A model generated the notes under the pieces. The model saw only the letters and a program-made list of their open reading frames with translations. It searched no databases and had not been told where the DNA came from. From the NCBI RefSeq assembly GCF_000828895.1, contig NZ_AP014568.1:1371858-1435857 (forward strand): a DNA stretch of 64,000 nucleotides. The letters are read 5' to 3'. The stretch comes from Serpentinimonas raichei. Lineage in GTDB: Bacteria; Pseudomonadota; Gammaproteobacteria; Burkholderiales; Burkholderiaceae_C. A program made the translations under genes and the position numbers. Every line of letters begins with the position of its first letter. The stretch's first letter is position 1. This document shows positions 1 through 9,089 of this stretch, piece after piece.

Positions 1-50
1 ATGGCCAATGCAGCGGTAGCCGCCACGGTTTTCAGGAAAGTGCGTTTCAT
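1..50 (-). CDS. pstS: Start of probable phosphate-binding protein PstS (partial)
   Basis: Only the first 16 codons are inside the window, on the minus strand, reading MKRTFLKTVAATAALA and running off the left edge. This is the start of a Sec signal peptide (two basic residues, then an Ala-rich hydrophobic core), as in periplasmic solute-binding proteins. An AGAGGA ribosome binding site precedes the ATG. A near-perfect Pho box lies upstream with -10 spacing typical of PhoB-activated promoters. Signal peptide plus Pho box make PstS, the periplasmic phosphate-binding subunit of the Pst ABC importer, the best guess. Another PhoB-controlled exported protein, such as a phosphatase, cannot be excluded from 16 residues. 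Confidence 0.6.
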   Translation of the reverse strand, partial: MKRTFLKTVAATAALA

Positions 51-86
51 CGGGGTCCTCTGAGGGATGGTTAACAGACAAAACCT

Positions 87-120
87 ATGCTAGCGTAGAA
101 TTATGGCAGTTTTGTGACAG
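87..120 (-). promoter_or_regulatory. Pho box and -10 of the left-edge gene
   Basis: Read on the minus strand, positions 120 to 103 give CTGTCAC-AAAA-CTGCCAT. That is two 7-bp direct repeats separated by 4 bp, against the PhoB consensus CTGTCAT-N4-CTGTCAT. Ten bases further on is TAGCAT (92 to 87), a plausible -10. The second repeat stands where a -35 would be, the classic class II PhoB arrangement. The start codon at 50 is about 37 bp downstream of the -10. Confidence 0.8.
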
Positions 121-298
121 TCATTTGAAGACTCGGCGACACCCAGGCCGGATCAAGACGGCGCCTGTGGTTTCCCCCAAGGGTTCTCGTGTGACAATGG
201 CATGAAAGGTCTGCGCGACTGGGTTACAGTAGCGCCATTGTCGCCAAGCCGCCGGTTTATGGCTTGGTCATCCTTTAGTCTTTGCCCTAGGAGCCCCA

Positions 299-964
299 GT
301 GCCGATCAACCACAAAGAACGCAATGCCGCCCCGCGCAGCGTCGCCGCCAGCCACCCTTACGAGGAGCACCAAGGCGAGTCGACCCGCCGCGAGGACTCG
401 CGCTTGGCCGACGCACTGGCTTTTTTGCGCGGCTTCGTGGCACAACCGATGTCGGTGGCTTCGGTGGTGCCTAGCTCCCCTTATTTGGAACAAGGGGTGG
501 TGCGGGCCACCGATTTGTCGCGTGCGCGCTGCGTGGTCGAACTGGGCCCGGGCACCGGCGGCAGCACGCGCGCCCTGTTGCGCGCCATGAACCCGCAGGC
601 GCGGCTGCTGGCGATCGAGCTCAATCCTGATTTTGCTGCCCGGCTGCGCCAGCGCGTGCAAGACCCGCGGCTGCTGGTGCAAGAGGGCAGCGCCGCCGAC
701 ATGGGTGAACACTTGGAGCGCTGGGGCCTGCCAGCACCCGATGCGGTGGTCTCGGGCATCCCGTTTTCCACCCTGCCAACCGAGGTTGCGCACAGCATCG
801 TGGCCGCCATCCAAGCCAACCTGGCTGTGGATGGGCGCTTCGTGGCCTACCAGTTCCGCGCCCATGTGGCCAGTTACACCAGCCCGGTGATGGGTGAGCC
901 CAGCTTTGAATGGGAGTGGCGCAACGTGCCGCCGATGCGCGTGTTCCGCTGGGTCAAGCGCTAA
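299..964 (+). CDS. PmtA-like SAM-dependent methyltransferase
   Basis: A 221-residue class I methyltransferase. The glycine-rich SAM-binding motif VVELGPGTGGSTRALL is near residues 80-95, and an acidic residue that would bind the ribose follows in LLAIELNPDF. The opening FLRGFVAQPMSVASVVPSSPYLEQGVV is the kind of N-terminus seen in PmtA-type phospholipid N-methyltransferases and relatives often annotated as rRNA adenine dimethyltransferase-like. The substrate is therefore probably a lipid head group, but this is inference. The start is GTG at 299, chosen because AGGAG at 289-293 sits 5 bp upstream. The antiporter gene follows after 14 bp, so the two may be co-transcribed. Confidence 0.85.
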   Translation: MPINHKERNAAPRSVAASHPYEEHQGESTRREDSRLADALAFLRGFVAQPMSVASVVPSSPYLEQGVVRATDLSRARCVVELGPGTGGSTRALLRAMNPQARLLAIELNPDFAARLRQRVQDPRLLVQEGSAADMGEHLERWGLPAPDAVVSGIPFSTLPTEVAHSIVAAIQANLAVDGRFVAYQFRAHVASYTSPVMGEPSFEWEWRNVPPMRVFRWVKR

Positions 965-978
965 CGCGCTAAAGCGCC

Positions 979-2949
979 TTGACGCCGCTGCTTGAACTGC
1001 TGGCGCTGCTGGCTGCTGCGGTGGCGGCGGTGGCGCTGTTCCAGCGCAGCGGCATTCCGGCCAGCTTGGGCTATCTGGCGGTCGGGGCCCTGCTCGGCCC
1101 CTATGTGGCGGGGCTGATCAGCCACACCGAGACCATCCGCTTGGTGGCCGAGTTCGGCATCGTTTTTCTGCTCTTTACCATCGGGCTGAACTTCTCGCTG
1201 CCGCAGATTTACGCCCTGCGCCACACCGTGTTCTGGCTCGGCACCGGGCAGGTGGTGCTGACCACGGCGCTGGTCACGCTGGCCGGCTGGGCACTGGGCT
1301 TTCCGTTGGCGGCGGCCTTCGTCGTCGGGGCGGTGTTTGCCCAGTCATCGACCACCATCATCGCGCGCCAGTTGAGCGAACAAGGCGAGGAACACAGCCG
1401 CCACGGCCGCCTCGGGCTGGCGATGTCGGTGTTCCAAGATGTGACGGCGGTGCCGTTCCTGATCATCATTCCGGCGCTGGGCCTAGCGGCGGCGGGTTCG
1501 CTGGCCGAGCCGCTGGGCTGGGCGCTGGTGAAGGCGCTGCTGGCTTTTGCGCTGGTCTATCTGGCTGGGCGCTGGCTGCTGCGGCCGCTGTTTCACGCCA
1601 TTGCGGTGCGCCGCTCGACCGAGCTCTTTACGCTCACGGTGCTGCTGGTGACGCTGGCCTCAGCGGCGATCACCGACAGCCTGGGGCTGTCGCTGGCCTT
1701 CGGGGCCTTTCTGGCCGGCATGATGCTGGGCGAGACCGAATTCCGGCACCAGATCGAGTCCACCATCCGCCCCTTTCGCGACGTGCTGCTGGGGCTGTTT
1801 TTCGTCTCGATCGGCATGCTGGTCAACCCGCTGGCGCTGCTGGCCGTCTGGCATTGGGCGCTGCTGGGAGCGTTGGCGCTGCTGGTGGCCAAGGTGCTGC
1901 TGGTGGCGCTGCTGGTGCGCGCCGCGGGCTTTGAGCCGCGCACCGCCTTGCGCACCGCGCTGGTGCTGGCCATGGGCGGCGAGTTTGGTTTTGCACTGCT
2001 GGCGCTGGGCCTAGCCGGCGGCAGCATCGACGGCCACACGGCGCAGATCGCCCTCGCTGCGGTGCTGTTGAGCATGATGATCGGCCCATTCCTGGTTCGC
2101 TACAGCCTGCCACTGAGCGCGGCGCTGCTGGGCCGCGAAAGGTCGGGGGCATTGAATGTGACGGGCAGCGCCCCACACCCGGAACCGACAGCGTCCAACC
2201 ACTGGAAGCAGCACGTGATTCTGTGCGGCTATGGCCGCATCGGCCAGAGCGTGGCCAATTTCCTGGAGCGCGAGCGCATTGCCCACGTGGCGCTGGACTT
2301 GGACCCGACCTTGGTGCGCGACGCCCACGCGGCGGGCGAACCGGTGTTTTATGGCGACGCCACCGACCCGGCGGTGCTCGAGGCGGTGGGCTTGGCGCGC
2401 GCGCGGCTGCTCATCATCAGCTACGAAGACCCGGCCGCCGCGCTCAAGGTGCTGCAGCAGGTGCGCGCGCTGCACCCCGATTTGCCGGTGATGGTGCGCA
2501 CGCGCGACGAAACCCATGTGGAGGCGCTGCGCCAGGCCGGTGCCACCGAAGTGGTGCCCGAGACGCTCGAAGCCGCCATGATGATGGTGGCGCACGCGCT
2601 GGCGCTGCTGCAAGTGCCCACGGCGTGCGTGTTGCGGCGCCTGCGCGAGGCGCGCAGCGACCGCTACCGGCTGCTGCGCGAGCTGTTTCAGGGCGACCCG
2701 GCGCTGGACACCGCCGACGCAGCCACACCGCGCCTGCACTCGGTCACCGTGCCGGCAGGCTGCGCCGCACTGGGCTGCCGCTTGGGTCAACTTGAACTGA
2801 GCGAGGGCGTTGAACTCAGCGCCTTGTTGCGCCACGGCCAACGCATGCTCGACCCCGCACCCGACCTGCTGCTGCAAGCCGACGATGTGCTGGTGTTGTT
2901 TGGCAAGCCCGATGCGCTGGCGCAAGCCGAACAGCGCCTGCTCTCCTGA
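979..2949 (+). CDS. KefB/YbaL-type monovalent cation:proton antiporter with RCK domain
   Basis: A 656-residue inner-membrane CPA2 antiporter. Residues about 1-385 form many hydrophobic helices of the Na_H_Exchanger fold (for example GYLAVGALLGPYVAGL and AVFAQSSTTIIARQL). Residues about 413-530 are an RCK/TrkA-N domain with the nucleotide-binding motif GYGRIGQSVANFLE. About 586-656 is a TrkA-C domain (LHSVTVPAGCAALG to the end). Such proteins exchange K+ or Na+ for H+ and are gated by NAD(H) or glutathione adducts on the RCK domain. The start is TTG at 979. An ATG is not available near the domain start, so the exact start is less certain than the rest. Confidence 0.93.
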   Translation: MTPLLELLALLAAAVAAVALFQRSGIPASLGYLAVGALLGPYVAGLISHTETIRLVAEFGIVFLLFTIGLNFSLPQIYALRHTVFWLGTGQVVLTTALVTLAGWALGFPLAAAFVVGAVFAQSSTTIIARQLSEQGEEHSRHGRLGLAMSVFQDVTAVPFLIIIPALGLAAAGSLAEPLGWALVKALLAFALVYLAGRWLLRPLFHAIAVRRSTELFTLTVLLVTLASAAITDSLGLSLAFGAFLAGMMLGETEFRHQIESTIRPFRDVLLGLFFVSIGMLVNPLALLAVWHWALLGALALLVAKVLLVALLVRAAGFEPRTALRTALVLAMGGEFGFALLALGLAGGSIDGHTAQIALAAVLLSMMIGPFLVRYSLPLSAALLGRERSGALNVTGSAPHPEPTASNHWKQHVILCGYGRIGQSVANFLERERIAHVALDLDPTLVRDAHAAGEPVFYGDATDPAVLEAVGLARARLLIISYEDPAAALKVLQQVRALHPDLPVMVRTRDETHVEALRQAGATEVVPETLEAAMMMVAHALALLQVPTACVLRRLREARSDRYRLLRELFQGDPALDTADAATPRLHSVTVPAGCAALGCRLGQLELSEGVELSALLRHGQRMLDPAPDLLLQADDVLVLFGKPDALAQAEQRLLS

Positions 2950-3033
2950 GACAAGCCGAGGCCGCAGGGCGCTATGAGGCAGACTCGCCGCACCGGGCTA
3001 TATTCTTGAGAAAAACAGGCGGATAATGCCACC

Positions 3034-4644
3034 ATGGACTTCACCACTTTCTCGCAAGCTGCCGGCGGCCTAGCCCTGTTCCTGCTGGCCATGCTGATGA
3101 TGACCGAAGGGCTCAAAACCTTTGGTGGCGGCGGCCTCAAGCGCCTGCTCAGCCAATCGACTTCCACTCCGCTGCGCGGCGTCGGGGCGGGCATCTTGGT
3201 GACGGCGGTGGTGCAGTCCTCCAGCGCGGTCACGGTGGCGGCGATCGGCTTCGTCAACGCCGGGCTCATGAATTTGCGCCAGGCGCTGGGGGTGGTGTTC
3301 GGCACCAACATCGGCACCACCATGACCGCTTGGCTGGTGAGCTTGGTGGGCATCGGGTTTGACATCGACGCCTTTGCGCTGCCCATCATCGCCGTCGGGG
3401 TGGCGCTGCGCCTGATTGTGCGCAACAAACGCTACCAAGGCCTGGGCGAGGCGCTGACTGGCTTTGGCTTGTTTTTCATTGGCCTAGGGCTGCTGCAACA
3501 GGCCTTTTCGGGTGTGGCGGCCGGCTTTGAGGCCGAGGTGCTCGGCGGCGGTTTTGCCCTGCACTGGGCCGCTGCGCTGGCAGTGGGTTTCCTCGTCACC
3601 ACACTGACCCAGTCTTCCAGCGCCTCCATCGCGCTCATCCTCACTGCCGCCGCCGGTGGGTTGTTGACCCTGCCCACGGCAGCGGCCGCGATCATCGGGG
3701 CCAACGTCGGCACCACCACCACCGCCGTGCTGGCTGCACTCAACGCCACCGCCGCCGCGCGCCGCTTGGCCATGGGCCACGTCGGCTTCAATGTGATCAC
3801 CGGCTGCGTGGCGTTGCTGATCTTGCCCTTGATGCTGTGGACGGTGGACGGGCTGGCCCTGTTCTTCGGCCTGGTGGGCAATGTGGCCGCCAAACTGGCG
3901 CTGTTTCACACCGTTTTCAATGTGTTGGGGGTGATGCTGCTGCTGCCCTTTGTCGGCCGCTTGGCGGACTGGCTCGAAACCCGTTTTCGCAGCCAGCAAG
4001 ACGAGCTGGCGCGCCCGCAGCACCTGGATGCCACCTTGGCGGCATCACCCGAACTGGCGCTCGGTGCGGTGCAAGCCGAGCTGCAGCGGCTGCGCGCTGG
4101 CGTGGGTGCGGTGGCCGGCGCGGCCCTCAAAAACGAGCGCGCAGTGGACAAGGAAGCCGAAGCGGTGCGCCAACTGGCCGCCACCGTCACCGAGTACATT
4201 GCCGGGCTGCGCGCCGAACGGATGCCGCGCCAGGTCTCGGACGCGCTCACCCTGTGCCTGCGCGCCGCCCGCTACCTCGATGAAGCCGGGCGCATGGTGG
4301 CCTCGGCGCAGGCCTTGGCCGCCGCCTCCCAGACCGGGCCAGAAAACGTGCGCGCCCTGATCGCTCCGGTGCTGGCGGCCGCGGCGGATTGTCTGGCCGC
4401 TCCGGGTGCCGAGACCGCACGCAGCCTAGAGGCCTTCGAGCCCACCTATCAGCAAGGCAAGGGCGCGTTGCTGGCCGCCGTGGTGGCGCAGCAGCTTGGC
4501 GCCGAAGCAGCCGACACCCTGCTCGACGACCTCAGCCACCTGCGCCGCCTGGTGCAGCAGTGGGTGAAAGCCGACGACATGCTCAACAGCCCGGAGCTGG
4601 CGCTGGTGCCGCAGCGGGCCGGGGGTGCCAAGCTGAATTCGTGA
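3034..4644 (+). CDS. Na/Pi cotransporter family protein with PhoU-like tail
   Basis: A 536-residue protein of the NptA/YjbB family. Two inverted halves each carry the family signature around QSSS: VVQSSSAVTVAAIGFVNAG near residues 60-80 and LTQSSSASIALILTAAAGG near 195-212. GTNIGTTMTAW and GANVGTTTTAVLA complete the substrate site. Residues about 345-530 are helical and PhoU-like. The family moves phosphate with sodium, and bacterial members mostly export phosphate. The preceding 84 bp contain ATAAT at 3024-3028 but no convincing -35. With the Pho box at the left edge, this gives the region a phosphate-homeostasis theme. An island of foreign appearance starts just downstream. Confidence 0.92.
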   Translation: MDFTTFSQAAGGLALFLLAMLMMTEGLKTFGGGGLKRLLSQSTSTPLRGVGAGILVTAVVQSSSAVTVAAIGFVNAGLMNLRQALGVVFGTNIGTTMTAWLVSLVGIGFDIDAFALPIIAVGVALRLIVRNKRYQGLGEALTGFGLFFIGLGLLQQAFSGVAAGFEAEVLGGGFALHWAAALAVGFLVTTLTQSSSASIALILTAAAGGLLTLPTAAAAIIGANVGTTTTAVLAALNATAAARRLAMGHVGFNVITGCVALLILPLMLWTVDGLALFFGLVGNVAAKLALFHTVFNVLGVMLLLPFVGRLADWLETRFRSQQDELARPQHLDATLAASPELALGAVQAELQRLRAGVGAVAGAALKNERAVDKEAEAVRQLAATVTEYIAGLRAERMPRQVSDALTLCLRAARYLDEAGRMVASAQALAAASQTGPENVRALIAPVLAAAADCLAAPGAETARSLEAFEPTYQQGKGALLAAVVAQQLGAEAADTLLDDLSHLRRLVQQWVKADDMLNSPELALVPQRAGGAKLNS

Positions 4645-4666
4645 CCCCAATCCCCAAAAGCCGCTG

Positions 4667-5008
4667 TCACTGCCCGATATCCCCAGCACCCAGCCCCAAG
4701 CGTGGCCGATGATGCGCGCAGCCTTGCACATCATCGCATGCCGCCCAAGCGTACCAGCGCTGGCGCATTGTGGCGCAAGAGGGCACCGCACGCCGGCCCA
4801 AGGCGTGGTGCGAAAACCACTGGGAACAAAAGCCTTTGACGGCCTCGAAGTTGTGCTTGCCCAAGGTGAGCAGGCCTAGGTAGCACTTGAGGATGTGGTT
4901 GTTGGCTATGCCGCTGCGTACCGGGTATTTGGGGTCAAGCAAGGCCGGCCGCTTGATGCGCTTGAACCACCGCCCTACCAAGGCCAGTCCGCCATGGCTG
5001 CTGAGCTC
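4667..5008 (-). pseudogene. Remnant of an IS1380-like transposase N-terminus
   Basis: A minus-strand open stretch of about 114 codons without a convincing start reads SSHGGLALVGRWFKRIK, then KYPVRSGIANNHILKCYLGL, then VPSCATMRQRW. From memory this follows the N-terminal part of IS1380/IS4-superfamily transposases (SHxGLxLxGxxxxRI, SGIxNxxILKxYLGLL, VPSxxTLRQRL). The catalytic DDE core is absent and the frame is closed at both ends (TAA at 5009-5011 upstream). It is therefore a fragment. No terminal inverted repeats were found. It marks the left side of the McrBC island. The family name is the weakest part of this call. Confidence 0.55.
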
Positions 5009-5011
5009 TTA

Positions 5012-5172
5012 GGGTAATTGCTTGACTGTGAATTAAACTGGATCGGTCATGTGGGCTGCACATACCCGCTGGGTGCTGAAATGACGTGGTGTAATTCGAT
5101 GTATTTAAACAGAAATCCGCCTGATTTGGGATGTGATGTCACAGATTCAGGAACCTGCAAGGAGGAGCCAAA
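5012..5172 (+). other. AT-richer leader region upstream of mcrB
   Basis: Together with the transposase fragment this makes up the 528 bases between the Na/Pi cotransporter and mcrB, with no intact gene. It is visibly lower in G+C than the surrounding genes (for example AATTAAACTGGATC and GTATTTAAACAG), fitting foreign origin. TTGACT at 5031-5036 could be a -35, but no good -10 is spaced correctly. A strong AAGGAGG-type ribosome binding site lies at 5158-5166, seven bases before the mcrB ATG. Confidence 0.5.
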
Positions 5173-7694
5173 ATGAGCGATTTTCAAAAGCAATACGCCC
5201 AGTGGGACAAATTCCTGAGCGATTGGCCGCGCACGCGGCTTGACACGATGACGCTGGATAAGTACACCAAAGCGGGCGAAAAAAAACCTTCACCCACTGG
5301 ATCGAATCGCTCCTCAATGTGACGGGCAGCATCCGGGGCGGGTCGTCGTTCAAGTTCGGCGTGTTCTCGCGCAAGAACCACGAGAACAAGAAGTCCGACG
5401 CCAAGCTGAGCTACTCCGACACCCACGGCTGGTATTCGTCCCTCGGTGCGACTGCGCAGGAGGCCTTTGAGAAGGTGCGCGGGTATGTTTGTCAGGTGGC
5501 AGATCTGGCGGAGCGAGGCGACTTGGACGGCATCGAGGCATTCGAACACTTGGGCGAAGCCTTCAAGTGGAAGATCGCCTTCCACTACCAAGACCGGAAG
5601 GCGCCGGTGATCGTGAGCATCTTTAAGCGGGAGCTGCTGGCCGTCTACGTTGGTGTCACCGCGAGCCAGAGCATGGCGACGTTGCAGAAGGCAGCGCTGG
5701 CCAAAAGACCTGCCGATCTGGGCATACTTGAATTCGGTCAGCAGGTGTGGGAGGCATTGAGCCAGAAAAACCTGGCAATCTGGAAACTCTCGCACGGCAA
5801 CCCGCCCACCTTCACCGAGGCCGAGCGTCAGCAGTATCTGGGCGGTCATTGGGCGGTGATGCATCGCGACACCGGCAAAGAGCAAGGCAAGAAGTTCGCC
5901 GAGGCACCGGTGGGCGCGCTGTTCTTTCTCTGTCATGGCCACAGCCCGCAGTGCATCGGGCAGTTCACGTCGAAAGCCCAGCCCTGCGCCAAGGGCGATG
6001 GATGGTTGCAGCGCAGTTACCGTGTACTCAAGCCTGCCCAGCGCAACGACCGCTACACCGCAAACTCCAAGGGATGGTCGCCGCAGGGCAATTCGACCTT
6101 TTGGCAGGTGGGCGCGCACGATCTGCCGGAGTTCGAGTCCACGCTGCTCAAGCCATACTTCGCCACGGACCTCGCGGAATTAGCAGTGCTGGCAGGCGAA
6201 CCCATTGAGGCGGCCAGCCTCAGTAACGGGGCGGCACAGACGCCAGCGCCGGTGCACATGCCCGCCCCCATCACGGCGAGCAAGCCGATTGCCCCCTGCG
6301 TCAATCGCATCTACTACGGCCCGCCGGGCACCGGCAAGACCTACACGCTGACCCGGCTGCTCAAGCGCGACTACGAGCAGCAGGCGAAGTCAATCTCCAC
6401 CGAGGAATGGCGCACTCAGTTGATTGCAGAGAAGATCGCCGTCCTGAAATGGTGGGAAGGTGCCGCCGCCACCCTTTATGACCTTGGCGGCAAGGCCAAG
6501 GTGGCGGACATCGCAGAGCACCGATTCATCCAAGCCATCACCGCCGCCAATGGCTCGAACCGCAACGTGAGGCAGACGCTGTGGGGAGCCTTGCAGAGCC
6601 ACACCGTGGACGAATCCACCTTGGTCAAGGTGAAGAAGCGGCTGAGCCCCGCTGTGTTCGACAAGAGCGCAGAGGCGGTGTGGCAGTTCGCCGGAGACTG
6701 GCAGGAAGCCTGCGCGGATCTGATTGCGCTCGTCGATCAACTCAAGCAGGGCCCGCAGGACGCCCATGCCATCCAGCGCTACAGCTTCGTCACGTTCCAC
6801 CAGTCTTACGGCTACGAGGAATTCGTCGAGGGTTTGCGGCCGGTTCTGACTGGTGAGGCGGACGCGGGCGAAGTGGCCTACGAGATGCGACCGGGCGTGT
6901 TCAAGGAGTTGTGCCGCAAGGCGCGACAGGCGCCCGAGCAACGATTTGCAATGGTCATTGATGAGATCAACCGGGGCAACATCAGCAAGATCTTCGGCGA
7001 ATTGATCACGCTGATCGAGACCGACAAACGCGACCCGCTGGACGGCAACGCCCCGTCCGCCGAAGTTACCCTAGCCTATTCGGGCGAAAAGTTCTCGGTT
7101 CCTGCCAACGTGGACATCATCGGCACGATGAACACGGCGGATCGCTCACTGGCCTTGCTTGACACGGCCCTGCGTCGCCGCTTCGAGTTCGTGCCACTGA
7201 TGCCCGATACGCGTGCCGAGAAAGCCCCTGCCGATCAGGACAGTGCCCCGCTAGCCGGGCTGGTGGTTACGACGGACGCCGGATTGATCGACATTCGTCT
7301 GCTGCTGCTGCGGATGAACGAGCGCATCGAGGCCCTCTATGACCGCGACCACGGCATCGGCCACGCGTATCTGACCGGGTTAGCAGGCGTGGAGGATGGT
7401 CCCTTGCGATTCAATGCGCTAGCTGCGACCTTCCGCAACCGCATCGTGCCGCTGCTTGAGGAATACTTCTTCGAGGATTGGCAAAAGATCCGGCTGGTGC
7501 TGGCAGACAACCAGAAGATCGACAAGGCGATTCAGTTCATCCGCGAGAGCGTGGAACGCGAGCAGGATCTGTCGGCCCTGTTCGGCAACGACCACGGGCT
7601 GGACAGCTACGCCACGAAGCGTCGTTATCACGTTCAGGATTCGGCCTTCTCTCAGCCGGAGGCCTACATCCGAATCTACCAGGCACTGGCCTGA
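5173..7694 (+). CDS. mcrB: McrB-like AAA+ GTPase/ATPase of an McrBC system, interrupted by a frameshift
   Basis: McrB is the NTP-driven motor and DNA-recognition subunit of a modification-dependent restriction enzyme. The ATG at 5173 has a strong ribosome binding site, but its frame stops at TGA 5320-5322 after 49 codons. The rest (about 790 residues) continues in the -1 frame from an A8 run at 5279-5286. Joined, the N-terminus reads smoothly through KAGEKKTFTHWIESLL. In the long frame (numbered from GTG 5319) the Walker A YYGPPGTGKTYTL is near residue 332, Walker B MVIDEINRGNISKIFGEL near 545, sensor GTMNTADRSLALLDTALRRR near 602. Residues about 1-300 are a recognition region with an EVE-like look near 175-285. 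GTG 5319 overlaps the stop as GTGA, so coupled re-initiation is possible. mcrC follows after 16 bp. It may be a pseudogene, a programmed frameshift or a sequencing error. Confidence 0.85.
5279..5286 (+). other. A8 run: frameshift point in mcrB
   Basis: The upstream frame reads GAA AAA AAA CCT, so the run contains an in-frame A AAA AAA heptamer. This is the form that supports -1 ribosomal slippage, and runs of eight or more A can also cause RNA polymerase slippage. Re-reading one A gives ACC TTC ACC CAC TGG, which restores the long McrB frame. A lost base in the run, in the cell or in sequencing, would look the same. Confidence 0.75.
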
Positions 7695-7710
7695 CGTCCG
7701 AGGTGCGCTG

Positions 7711-9039
7711 ATGGCTGGCATCACGATCTACGAGTTCGACGCACTGGTGGCAGCAGCATCCGGCGTGCCGGACGTTGGCGGTCAACGTGTCGTGCCTCCC
7801 GGCGTATTCGAATGGTTGGAACTGCAGACGCTGCGGGCGGCTGAGGCCGGCGCGTCGGCTTGGTTGCGCCTGACACAGCGGCGCGGTCGCCGGGCCGTCC
7901 AGGTCACCAGTTTCGTCGGCGTGATTCGGTCGCCGGACGGTTTTCAGATCGAAGTGCTGCCAAAGGTCGGCAAGGCGAACGGCGAAGGCGATGCACAGGC
8001 TCGTCAATTGCTGATCGAGATGCTGCGCTGCCTGGGCGGGTTCCGACACGTCCAGACCGACAGCGCCAAGCTTGTGGCCACGCGCATGCCCTTGCTGGAA
8101 GTCTTCATCGGTGAGTTCCTCCTCGCCGTGGAGCACATCGTCAAGCAAGGGCTGCGCAGTGACTACGCGGCTAGGCGGGACAACGTGTTCGCGCTGCACG
8201 GCAAGCTGCAGATCGCCACGCACCTGCGGCAGAACCTGTGCCGGCGGGATCGGTTCTTTGCGGAGTTCGACGAATTCTCTACCAATCGCCCGGAGAACCG
8301 GTTGCTGCACGCGGCACTGCGGCGGGCACTTGCGTGGACCGCATCACAAGCAAACCAGCAACTCGCACGCGAACTTTGCTTCGTGTTCGCCGATGTACCC
8401 GAATCCGAACAACCGGCGGTGGACTTCTCCATTGTTCGGCTTGATCGCGGCATGGGGCACTACGCTGATGCGCTGGCATGGGCGAGGCTGATCTTGGGCG
8501 ATGCATCCCCACTCACCGGGGCGGGTGGTCATCGGGCGCCTTCACTGCTTTTTCCGATGGAGGCGGTTTTCGAGGCCTACGTTGCCAAGCATCTGGCGCG
8601 GCAGCTGGCGCACCCGTTCACACTCAAGACGCAGGCGCGCAGCTACTCGCTCGTGACGCATCTCGGGCAGGACTGGTTTCGCCTGAAGCCAGATCTTCTC
8701 GTCCAAGAATCGTCGGCGAATCGCTTGGTTCTGGACACCAAATGGAAGCTGCTCGACGACAAGAAGGCCACGGGCACGGACAAATACGGACTGGACCAAG
8801 GCGATTTTTATCAACTGTACGCCTATGGCCAAAGTTATCTCGATGGCCAGGGCGACGTGGTGCTTATCTATCCCCAAACGGATGCCTTCGAGGAGGCGTT
8901 GCCCGTGTTCGGCTTCCCAAAGTCCAGTGGCCTGCGGCTGTGGGTGCTGCCATTCTGCCTGGATAAGCGCGCGCTCATCCTTCCTCCCTGCGGCAGCCTC
9001 GACGCTTTGTTTGTCGGCAACGGACTGCAGTCGGAGTGA
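7711..9039 (+). CDS. mcrC: McrC-like nuclease subunit of an McrBC system
   Basis: A 442-residue protein. The start is ATG 7711, 16 bp after the mcrB stop and behind GAGGTG. The N-terminal third (ITIYEFDALVAA, FVGVIRSPDGFQIEVLPKVG) is the McrC beta domain that contacts the McrB ring. The C-terminal PD-(D/E)xK nuclease core is visible as KPDLLV near residue 326 followed by LDTKWK near residue 341, giving the D...D-x-K active site. McrC cuts DNA when the McrB hexamer translocates on methylated or otherwise modified DNA. The frame is intact, in contrast to mcrB. Codon use looks less G+C-rich than in the flanking housekeeping genes. Confidence 0.9.
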   Translation: MAGITIYEFDALVAAASGVPDVGGQRVVPPGVFEWLELQTLRAAEAGASAWLRLTQRRGRRAVQVTSFVGVIRSPDGFQIEVLPKVGKANGEGDAQARQLLIEMLRCLGGFRHVQTDSAKLVATRMPLLEVFIGEFLLAVEHIVKQGLRSDYAARRDNVFALHGKLQIATHLRQNLCRRDRFFAEFDEFSTNRPENRLLHAALRRALAWTASQANQQLARELCFVFADVPESEQPAVDFSIVRLDRGMGHYADALAWARLILGDASPLTGAGGHRAPSLLFPMEAVFEAYVAKHLARQLAHPFTLKTQARSYSLVTHLGQDWFRLKPDLLVQESSANRLVLDTKWKLLDDKKATGTDKYGLDQGDFYQLYAYGQSYLDGQGDVVLIYPQTDAFEEALPVFGFPKSSGLRLWVLPFCLDKRALILPPCGSLDALFVGNGLQSE

Positions 9040-9089
9040 CAGGGCGCGACACCGGACCGATCAGCTGCTGCATACGAGGTGACCTTGAA

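Noticed and set aside
5023..5060. Promoter for mcrB at TTGACT (5031)
   Set aside because: No acceptable -10 at 16-18 bp, so it was not listed as a promoter.
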